A stretch of DNA of 64,000 nt from Erythroxylum novogranatense (Eukaryota > Streptophyta > Magnoliopsida > Malpighiales > Erythroxylaceae), in assembly GCA_029891385.1 (NCBI GenBank), contig CM057228.1, forward strand, positions 36,087,023 to 36,151,022. The letters are read 5' to 3'. A program made the translations under genes and the position numbers. The notes under the pieces are model-generated. The model saw only the letters and a program-made list of their open reading frames with translations. It ran no database searches and had not been told where the DNA came from. Positions 38,430 through 49,800 of this stretch are shown here, one piece after another (the stretch's first letter is position 1; each line of letters begins with the position of its first letter).

Positions 38430-39070
38430 TTCCCCCTGCCTCTTCTCTGTCGACTGTCGCCCTCTCACTGTCGCATCTCACCGCTGTTGTCGTCACCATC
38501 GCCGTCTCTGCTTTGTCCCTCGCCTCCTTCGCTCATCCTCCCTTGGCATCGGTTGAAGACGCTTCCTCCACGGGGACCCGAAAACGCCACTGCCTATACC
38601 CCCTAAAGCCACCGAAGATGCGTCCAGATTCTAACTCGTGACAAAACCCAAAGACTCGAAGTTGGTTTTGTGATTTTTTTTTATATCAAAATTTTCATGC
38701 TTAATTAAAATTTTTGTTGTGTTGGATTGGATCATTGGAATGTTGGAATTAGAATGATGGTTTTGGTTGGATAATGCACGGTGTTGGAGTTAGACGATGT
38801 TTTTTGTGATGAATGTTTTGTTGCGTGATCTGGGATTTTGGAATCTGGATATTGAATTGGTTGGGTTGGGTTGTGTTTGTGTATGAAATAAATTGGTTGG
38901 ATTTGCAATGTGATATGAATACTGTGTTTGTATATTTGAATTCTGAAATAAATGTCATTTGTGTGGGTTCATGGTAATGGTTGTTTGGTTAGATTTGGTT
39001 AAGAGAAGGTTGCAAATTATTATAGAAATGAATCTTTAAGTTTAAGCTATTTAAGGACATAAATTATAAC

Positions 39071-40215
39071 TGTTGGATCCCGTTTCCGGAACCCAACTTC
39101 TGTAACATAAATCGAAAAACAAAGTGGCGGAAACGAAAGAACGGATCATAAAGCAAAAGTGGGCCAAACGGCAAAACGAATGATCGGACGGAATCAAAAA
39201 GCGTGCGGAAACGAAAGCTTAAGGAGCCAAAGAAAATCGAAATGGCTTGGAATCAAAGAAAACAAAACGGTTCAAACAAATCGAAGATCAAATTTAGACA
39301 TCCAAAAATGCATACCTTAGAAAAACTAGCGTTGGAAACGCAAGATATACTTGGTCTAAACCAATCCAAATCAGTATTTTTTTTTCATCAACATCTCACA
39401 CATTGCTATATACCAATCAAGCTATAAACAAAGAGCACTTCAAATATTTAGCTCAATCATTACAATCATCGGACCTCCTGTTCGGAATCCCAACACAAAC
39501 AAACACATACATACCCATAGCACTTCAATAATTCGAATCAATAATCAAAATCATCGGACCTCCTGTCTAGAATCCAAACACATTCAAACACATTCATATG
39601 TAATTTATATACAAAACCATAACTCACTTTTCTATTCCATATACAAATCCATAATTCATTTACATTCTCTAAAAGAAATGCATTACCAAACAATAGTGAC
39701 ATTTTCAAGCCACAATGTAAGATCAATATCAAAATCTGAAATATACAAGAATACAATAATTCTAAAATCCTTAACAAAAGTCTAAAATCTTATTCTTATA
39801 ACCGTTTAACGTAACCCTACAACATATATACAAACGAACGGAGGTCTTGACTTGCTTTCATCCGATCTCCTTCTTGATACCTGAAGATGGGGATAAAAGG
39901 GGGTGAGCTTTACAGCTCGTGGATAACATGTTTATAACAGAAAGATAAGCAAAAACTATTTTCAAAACTCATTGTCATTTTATAAAATTTAACGGTTGAA
40001 ACATCAAATGCTTATTTCTCCAAAATCTTAACTTTTCAAAAATTCACAAACAATTTCAAGTCATGTATGCATCAAACTTATAACACAACATAAGCACATA
40101 ACACATCAGAAATTGGTTTGGTTCGGTCTAGAAAACAGAACGTACTACACATTCCCGCATAGTGGTTCTGTATAACCATAAACAGAACGTACTATACATT
40201 TTCGCGTAGCGGTCT
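39071..40215 (-). mobile_element. LTR copy 1 at the hAT junction, truncated
   Basis: Starts TGTTGGATCCCGTTTCCGG after ATAAC (39,066-39,070). It matches copies 2 and 3 through 'catcggacctcctgttcggaatcc', 'ggaggtcttgacttgctttcatccgatctcc' and 'aacgtactacacattcccgcatag', then stops matching at about 40,215. Orientation is called minus because the related LTR at 11.6 kb carries its PBS on the minus side. Confidence 0.75.
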
Positions 40216-40787
40216 GATCGCGGCTCTGTCGATTTGACCTTAAGATCGATCCTTGAAAACCAGTCAAAAATAATAAATTCCAAGATTGTGATACAGGATG
40301 CAACCTCGGGTCGTCTCACTTAATTGGAACCAAGTGAAAAAGGTCTAAGCTAGCCTAATTACCAAAAATTGCAATCAAAGTTGATAAAATGGGGGGTTTT
40401 GGTCATTGAAAGAACTAAAGAAATTTAACTAAATTGAAGGAAAAAGTGTAAAAAGTATATTTTTTTGGATTTTATGAAATTAAATGAAATTATAAATTTG
40501 AGTAACAAGCAAATGATAATAAATCCTCTCGAAAATGGGCGCAGGCTATCATGGTTCAAAATGATTTTTCAGGGATAGAATCCACTAAGTTTCAAAAGAT
40601 TAACCCTAATGGACTCTTTAGGTCCAAAGATTTAATTAATGAACTCCATCATTTAAATCCTTGTTAAAAACCTTAGTGTGAGAATTGGACAAGTAAATGC
40701 AATCGGTCAATCGGATAATAACACAACCATCTAAATCAAACACAACAAGGCATATAATGAGAGTTAATGCAATATTCGAATGACATA
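40216..40787. other. Unrelated filler between junction copies 1 and 2
   Basis: About 570 bp that occurs in neither of the other two junction copies. It has no coding content I recognise. It starts 'gatcgcggctctgtcgatttgacc' and gives way to the hAT text 'tttggttggataatgcacgg'. Confidence 0.6.
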
Positions 40788-43082
40788 TTTGGTTGGATAA
40801 TGCACGGTGTTGGAGTTAGACGGTGTTTTTTGTGATGAATGTTTTGTTGCGTGATCTGGGATTTTGGAATCTGGATATTGAATTGGTTGGGTTGGGTTGT
40901 GTTTGTGTATGAAATAAATTGGTTGGATTTGCAATGTGATCTGAATACTGTGTTTGTGTATCTGAATTTTGAAATAAATGTCATTTGTGTTGGTTCATGG
41001 TTATGGTTGTTCGGTTTGATTTGGTTAAGAGAAAGTTGCAAATTATTATAGAAATGAATCTTTAAGTTTAAGCTATTTAAGGACATAAATTATAACTGTT
41101 GGATCCCGTTTCTGGAACCCAACTTTGAAAACATAAATCGAAAAACAAAGTGGTGAAAACGAAAGAATGGATCATAAAGTGAAAGTGGGCCAAACGACAA
41201 AACGAATGATCGGATGGAATCAAAAAGCGTGCGGAAACGAAAGCTTAAGGAGCCAAAGAAAATCGAAATGGCTCGGAATCAAAGAAAACAAAACGGTTCA
41301 AACAAATTAAAGGTCAAATTTCAACATCCAAAAATGCATACCTTAGAAAAACTAGCATTGGAAACGCAAGACACACTTGGTCTAAACCAATCCAAATCGG
41401 TATAATTTTTTTTCATCAACATCTCACACATTGCTATATACCAATCAAGCCATAAACAAAGAGTACTTCAAATGTTTAGCTCAATCATTACAATCATCGG
41501 ACCTCCTGCCCGGAATCCCAACACAAACAAATACATACATACCCATAGCACTTCAATAATTTGAATCAATAATCAAAATCATCGGACCTCTTGTCTGGAA
41601 TTCAAACACATTCATATGCAATTTATATACAAAACCATAACTCACTTTTCTATTCCATATACAAATTCATAATTCATTTACATTCTACAAAAGAAATGCT
41701 TTACCAAACAATAGTGGCATTTTCAATCCACAATACAACATCAATCTCAAAATCCGAAATACACAAGAATACAATAATTATAAAATCCTTAACAAAAGTC
41801 TAAAATCTTATTCTTACAACCATTTAACGTAACCCTACAACATATATACAAACGAACGGAGGTCTTGACTTGCTTTCATCCGATCTCCTTCTTGATACCT
41901 GAAGATGAGGATGAAAGAGGGTGTACAGCTCGTGGATAACATGTTTATAACAGAAAGATAAACAAGAACCATTTTCAAAACTCATTGTCATTTTATAAAA
42001 TTTCATGGTTGAAACATCAAATGCTTATTTCTCCAAAATCTCAATTTTTCAAAAATTCACAAACAATTTCAAGTCATGCATGCATCAAACTTATAACACA
42101 ACATAAGCACATAACACATCAGAAATTGGTTTGGGTCGGTTCAGAAAAGAGACGTATACACACATTCCCAGATAGCGGTCTCAGATAGCGTGAATGTAAC
42201 GTACTACACATTTCCACGTAGTGGTCCTGTGTAGCCGTGAACTTATGTGAGTCTTTAACGGAGCTCCAATGCCACTAACGGGCAGGGGGCGAAGCCTTTG
42301 ACAAGTGCACTTGACAACTTATGGGACCTAACTAAATCCACATAACAGATATTTCACACATGAAAATCGAACTGCCCAAAGGTACCTTTCAAAAACTTAA
42401 TTTTTCATAACCATGTCATATCAGACACATTTACATTTAGAAATTCACAATTTCACATAAATTCACATAGCAATTCTCAATCATTCAAAATACAAGAAAA
42501 AGCAACAATCTTTAGCAATATTTTCAAATCAGTCAAACAAACATTCAATTGCATCAATTTTTTCAAATCATTCAAAACAATGAATTTAACCATTGTAACA
42601 CCTTTTCAAATCATTTGAAAAATATTTTATCTTCTTGATTTTTTTCGAAAACAAGGAAGTAGCTCATAATTTAAATTATAAACATGGTACCCACCTCATA
42701 TCCATGCTTAAATACTTGTCCAAAGCCTCTTCCATTGCCTTGGTTCCATAGCCTCACTTAATTTCCTTCCTCTAAGGCAAAAATTTTCTAATTAATAAAC
42801 ATCCAAAATTGAGCAATTTATACCATGTAATCGCCAAAATTAAGCTTAGTAAACTTAATCCCATCCAATTCTCAAGCTATTTAAACCAAAATCTTTTTAA
42901 AATCTAACAGTTCAAAATTCCAATCTTACCTTAATCTTCACCCAAATGAAGGGTTTCTTGGCTTGAAGGAAAGCTTTCGTGCTGCTCTTCATTTTTCCTT
43001 CAAGAATAAACATCAAAGTCGCTCTTGAAACTCACCAAAATCAAACGCTAAGTTTCTTTCTTCTTTCTCCTTTCTCTCCACT
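40788..43082. repeat. Junction copy 2: hAT segment plus truncated LTR
   Basis: hAT sequence 40,788-41,096 (ending ATAAC) is followed by LTR 41,097 to about 43,080. At 'ctctccactgaagacgcttcctcc' the LTR switches straight into the hAT leader of copy 3, whereas copy 3 itself continues 'ctctccaccgaataccctc'. The switch point shares only a few bases (c-gaa). Confidence 0.8.
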
Positions 43083-43596
43083 GAAGACGCTTCCTCCACG
43101 GGGACTCGAAAACACCACTGCCTATACCCCCTGAAACCACCGAAGACGCGTCCAGATTCTATCTCGTGAGAAAACCCGAAGACTCGAAGTTGGTTTTGTG
43201 ATTTTTTTATATCAAAATTTTCATGCTTAATTAAAATTTTTGTTGTGTTGGATTGGATCATTGGAATGTTGGAATTAGGATGATGGTTTTGGTTGGATAA
43301 TGCACGGTGTTGGAGTTAGACGGTGTTTTTTATGATGAATGTTTTGTTGCGTGATATGGGATTTTGGAATTTGGATACTGAATTGGTTGGGTTAGGTTGT
43401 GTTTGTGTATGAAATAAATTGGTTGGATTTGCAATGTGATCTGAATACTGTGTTTGTGTATCTGAATTTTGAAATAAATGTCATTTGTGTTGGTTCATGG
43501 TCATGGTTGCTCGGTTGGATTTGGTTAAGAGAAAGTTGCAAATTATTATAGAAATGAATCTTTAAGTTTAAGCTATTTAAGGACATAAATTATAAC
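43083..43596 (+). repeat. Junction copy 3: hAT 5' segment
   Basis: Repeats hAT sequence found at about 38,560-39,070 ('gaagacgcttcctccacggggac...' to 'ggacataaattataac') with a few per cent mismatch and indels. It ends in the ATAAC that serves as the LTR target duplication. Confidence 0.8.
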
Positions 43597-46500
43597 TGTT
43601 GGATCCCGTTTCCGGAACCCAACTTTGAAAACATAAATCAAAAAACAAAGTGGTGAAAACAAAAGAATGGATCATAAAGCGAAAGTGGGCTAAACGGCAA
43701 AACGAATGATCGGACGGAATAAAAAAGCATGCGGAAACGAAAGCTTAAGGAGCCAAAGAAAATCGAAATGGCTCGGAATCAAAGAAAACAAAACGGTTCA
43801 AACAAACTGAAGGTTAAATTTCAACATCCAAAAATGCATGCCTTAGAAAAACTAGCATTGGAAACGCAAGACACACTTGGTCTAAACCAATCCAAATCGG
43901 TATAATTTTTTTTTCATCAACATCTCACACATTGCTATATACCAATCAAGCCATAAACAAAGAGCACTTCAAATGTTCAGCTCAATCATTACAATCATCG
44001 GACCTCCTGTCCGGAATCCCAACACAAACAAACACATACATACCCATAGCGCTTCAATAATTCGAATCAATAATCAAAATCATCGGACCTCTTGTTTGGA
44101 ATCCAAATACATTCAAACACATTCATATGCAATTTATATACAAAATCTTAACTCACTTTTCTATTCCATATACAAATTCATAATTCATTTACATTCTCCA
44201 AAAGAAATCTATTACCAAACAATAGTGGCATTTTCAATCCACAATACAACATCAATCTCAAAATCCGAAATACACAAGAATACAATAATTATAAAATCCT
44301 TAACAAAAGTCTAAAATGTTATTCTTACAATCATTTAACGTAACCCTACAACATATATACAAACGAACGGAGGTCTTGACTTGCTTTCATTCGATCTCCT
44401 TCTTGATACCTGAAGATGAGGATGAAAGAGGGTGTACAGCTCGTGGATAATATGTTTATAACAGAAAGATAAGCAAAAACCATTTTCAAAACTCATTGTC
44501 ATTTTATAAAACTTCACGGTTGAAACATCAAATGCTTATTTCTCCAAAATCTCAATTTTTAAAAAATTCACAAACAATTTCAAGTCATGTATGCATCAAA
44601 CTTATAACACAACATAAGCACATAACACATCAAAAATTGGTTTGGTTCAGTTTAGAAAACAGAACGTACTACACATTCCCGCATAGCGGTCCTGTATAGC
44701 CGTGAATAGAACGTACTACACATTCTCACGTAGTGGTCTTGTGTAGCCGTGAACTTATGGGAGTCCTTAACGGAGCTCCAATGCCACTAACGGGCAGGCG
44801 GGCGAAGCCTTTGACAAGTATACTTGACAACTTATGGGACCTAATCAAACCCACATAACAGATATTTCACACATGAAAATCGAACTGCCCAAAGGTACCT
44901 TTCAAAAACTTAATTTTTCATAACCATGTCATATCAGACACATTTACATTTAGAAATTCACAATTTCACATAAATTCACATAGCAATTCTCAATCATTCA
45001 AAATACAAGAAAAAGCAACAATCTTTAGCAATATTTTCAAATCAGTCAAAAAAACATTCAATTGCATCAATTTTATCAAATCATTCGAAATAATGAATTT
45101 AACCATTGTAACACTTTTTCAAATCATTTGAAAAATATTTTATCTTCTTGATTTTTTTCGAAAACAAGGAAGTAGCTCATAATTCAAATTATAAACATGG
45201 TACCCACCTCATATCCATGCTTAAATACTTGTCCAAAGCCTCTTCCATTGCCTTGGTTCCATAGCCTCACTTAATTTCCTTCCTCTAAGGCAAAAGTTTC
45301 CTAATTAATAAACATCCAAAATTGAGCAATTTATACCATGTAATCGCTAAAATTGAGCTTAGTAAACTTAATCCCATCCAATTCTCAAGCTATTTAAACC
45401 AAAAAATTTTAAAAATCTAACAAATCAAAATTCCTATCTTAACTTAATCTTCACCCAAATGAAGGGTTTCTTGGCTTGAAAGAAAGCTTTCGTGCTACTC
45501 TTCATTTTTCCTTCATGAATAAACATCAAAGTTGCTCTTGAAACTCACCAAAATCAAACCCTAAGTTTCTTTCTTCTTTCTCCTTTCTCTCCACCGAATA
45601 CCCTCTTCTCTCTTTTCTCTCTTAACTTTTGTTCTTTCTTTAAAATTTGTGTGCTTCTCCTTCTTCTTATACGAAAGCCCACATATCTAATTTCAAAATT
45701 GCCCTTAATGAATGAGTAATGACTCATTTGCCCTTCCTTATAAGCCTTATAACTTAAAATCTTAAGTGTACTTCCAATTTTGCCCCTCATGCATTTTTAA
45801 CACCTTTATTCAATTTAATCCAATCAACCCATGCCATATGATCTTGCCTAAATTAACATGCTAATTACTCACATTAACATGCTAATTAATTCCTCAAAAA
45901 TCATAAAATAAATCAAAGTCTCAAAATATCATTAAATCATGATTAACTTAGGAATTTTTATAATCATCAAATTTGAAGGAATTTGCTAAAACTTCCTTCT
46001 TGATAAATGTTCCTCATTGTCTCAATTTCATAATGGCACCAAAATCATTTAATTTGGTTCACTACTCCAGAAGTTATACTCTAACATTTCGGACTATTCT
46101 TATGCTAAAACATTTTCCTGCGATTTACTTCCATCTGAAAATTGATATTCTTAAAGACTAAATTGAAACTCAATTTCTTCAGAACATTTGTAGCCCTATT
46201 TCTCTAGTTTAATCCAAATTAAGAATCACCTTATTTGGATGACTAGAGAAAAAGTTATGGCCTAAACACTTTCAGCTCTTACTAATCCAAGACTGAACAC
46301 TATACCCAATTTCAATTCAGAAATTGAAAATATTAGGAGCTAAATTGAAATTCAATTCCTTCAGATAACTTGTAGCCCCATGTCTCTAGTTTATTTTGAA
46401 ACAATAACCAACTCAATTGGATCTCTACACATCAAGAATTTACCAAAATATTGGACCATGTTCAGAAAATTATCCAACTAACTTTGATTAAATCAATTTC

Positions 46501-46809
46501 TTTCAATTTAATCTCAAAAATCCACAATTTTTCATGTAGAGATAGAGGGATGTCTTAGGAATCCAACGCTTTAAAAATTAAGTCAATCGAATGTCGGAAG
46601 AAAAAGATATAAGCAAAAGAAAAAAAGAGGGTCGAATCAGGTTAGGTCGGGTCGGGCAAAAGGGCTCGCTCGCTCTAGTGAGTGCGCGATCGCGAGGTGC
46701 TCGCACTCGTGAGGACGCCTAAAATCCAATTTTTCATTTTTTTTCAAAATTTCCAACTTTCACACTTCATATCTTTTGACTCAAGAGTCCAAAATTTACA
46801 AACTTGGTA

Positions 46810-49800
46810 TGTAACACCCCAAATTAGGGGTTAGCATATTAAGCAAATTTAGTCCGATTTATGTTCTGTCTCTTTGATATTTTGGCATGCATTCATGGTA
46901 TTTCCGGGTACATTGGTAAAATGAAATTTCGGATTGATTCGGACAATATTAAGATAATTTTTAGTAATTTTTGGAGACTTCAATGATTTTTAGAAATTAT
47001 TGGTGACATATGGAGTATTTTTGGAACAATTATTTGGCAGTCATATTTTATGACAGAATTTTTGGTGAATTTTTGAAAGTTGTCTGGAACTTCTGGAAAT
47101 TAGTTGATTCCGCAATCATAAGTGTGCTTTTCACTATTCATCCCACAGTAAGCCAATCGTAAAAATTGCATAAGTGGCCGACTTATATATAAGGGTTAGA
47201 CATAACCGTGTATAACTCATAAAATTCAGTTCATTTGCTCACGACCGATGCTCTTCATCACTGTCTGTCGATCGATCTGCTTTTCTGCAGCAAATAACGA
47301 GGTTAGTCCTTTAGATCATGAATCTTTTCTGGTGTTGGTTGAGACATATAGGTATATATGATCTGTTAGATGGTTTTATGGGAGGATAAGAAAAAGGGGA
47401 AGGAAATTTTTAGATCTATCATGTTTGAAGTTTTTGATGATTCTGATAGGTTAGACTGGCGTAAGAGGTTAGTTGTTAAGTGATGATGCTAAAATAATTG
47501 AGAAAAATTGAGAGGAAAAAGAAAAGAAAGAAAAAAAAATTGAAATGAACAGTGAGTTTCGTAAGGTAGGAGACGATGAACAGTGTCAGTGAACAGTGTG
47601 TGAACAGTGTCGGTGAATAGTAAATAGTAAATAGTGAATAGTAGTGAATAGTGCATAGTGAATAGTGAACGTATGTATTTGTGAACAGTATCTGTACGTA
47701 TTTGTGAACAGTAAGAATACGTATTTGTGAATAGTAATATGTATTTGTGAACAGTAAAGAATCCCGAAAATTTGCATGAACATGCATCATGTATCATACA
47801 GTAATTATGCACAATAATAATTTGTATCTGTGTTCCTTATTATAGAGGAACGACCACTGCCAGATATTGCCGGGACTTCGAGGCAATAAATAGTATGAAT
47901 GATTTAAGGTTAGTAATCCCAGATTTCATCAAGAAGTAAGATAGAAATTTCAAGACGACGTCATGCCGACAAGAAATTGGAAGTCATAAAGACAACAAGA
48001 ATCGAAATTTGATAACCGGTCGATCATATCAATAATGTCGATGAATCACCAATAATGTCGAGAATGTAAGTAATTTCGACAGTAAAGTTTGTAAGTCAAG
48101 AATCGTGAATTTCGATGAAGTCGATAGTACTATGGGTAAATCGATATAAGAGACCCGGACGGTCTCACTTTGAGTTGTTCATCATCGAATTGTGTTACAT
48201 TCCGACAATAAATGTCCGAGTGCTCATGTGTCTTTATCTTGATTGTGTCTTATTCGGACAATGAACGTCCGAGGTAATTGTTGTATGATTATGTTATTGA
48301 AGTGCTAATGTTATTGCACATGAAATGTCTGAACTGATTTGTTCTGTCCGAGTTGTGGGTAAATAGGCATGCCTAGAAGGGTCTGTAGGTCTTCTGTGAC
48401 ACTTCGGTGTCGAGCCTTTGGTTTCTGATATGGACACTTCAGTGTCGAGATTTTGGTCTTCTGAAAAGTCCCGTTACCCACTTCTGTTTTATGGACTTCT
48501 GATTTGTTGGGTTGTGGTCGCGTGCAACCTTGAGGTTGGATCGCGTGCAAACTTGAGGTACTGAGGTACGCAAAACACGGGCCCAACGCAAAACACGGAC
48601 CCAACATTAAAAGGCGATCTGTTCTGAAGTGCATTTTGCTTGATTATTAATCTCTGAATGCATGCTTATATCGTTAATGTGAAAAGAAATTGGTTAAATT
48701 AGATAAATGATTACTCACTAAGCTATAAGCTTAGCATGGTGGATTTGCCCCGTGTAGGTACAGAGCAAAGAGATTAAGGATTGGGACAAGTCAACCGCAG
48801 TGGCCAAAGGAGTCAGAGTTTTTGTGTTGCGCGAAAATGTATTTGTTTGGTTTATTTGGGCCTGTACATATTCTTTGGATTTGTTTCTGAATTAATGAGA
48901 TGTATTATATGTGTGTTAAACTTAGATTTTAAAACAATGCATATGTGTAATGTTTGATTTTGTTTGTTTTGTCTTGGGTGGCATCCATGTATCCTCCCAG
49001 GGGGTATTTGGGTGTTACATCTTTTGGTATCAGAGAATGGTTTAGGCGATTCTGGTTTAACCAGCGCTTAACTATTGCTTGTACTTGAATAGAAGAGTTG
49101 TGTCTGGCCTAATGCGGTTTGTCCCATGTTTTGGTTCTAGAATGTCCGTATGGAAAGATTTCACAAGACTGTTGATGAGGTATGTCAGATTTTAACAATG
49201 GGTTCGATAGTAGAATTTCGACAGATCGTAAGTTTCTGAATTGATTGAGAGCATAGTCAAGTAAGATGAAGTTATTCTGAGTGTACTGGTTGCTTGGCAA
49301 ATGATGTTATGGTGTACGGAGATGATATATGTTGGGACAAGAAGGAATTAATGAGTATGGAACGAATTAGCTGTGAATATTGGAGTCAGATCAATATGAG
49401 AGTCAGATAAGGGAAGTTGAATAGACTAGCAAACGTATATGGATTTAGGTTCGTAATGAAATCTATGAATGATTAGCTCAGGAAGCTGAGATGTCAAATA
49501 AGCATGCTGATCTATCTGAATAAGGGAAAATGAAAGTTGTGACTATTTAGAAGTGGGAAATAATATCTAGTTAGCTATGACAAATAATGATGTAATGCAT
49601 TTATATTATGGAATACGATATCAATATTGTGCTATGGTATCGATGCATTGGGTATTGAGAGTTGAGTCTATTGAAGTGTTAGGTATAGAAGTGCGTTGTT
49701 GCTGATGTTTGGATTCCGAACGGGAGGTCCGATGATTCTGGTTATTGTGTGAGAATTTTAGAAGTGTGTTTTATCATTGCAGATTTGTGGGCTGTCAAAA

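Noticed and set aside
47476..47812. Overlapping minus-strand frames rich in Tyr, Phe, Thr and His
   Set aside because: They are translations of the GTGAATAGT/GTGAACAGT microrepeats in the LTR, not genes.
48311..48634. Conserved 107-codon minus-strand frame, repeated at 51,890-52,213
   Set aside because: Its near identity reflects the two LTR copies of one element; no domain or start context supports a protein.
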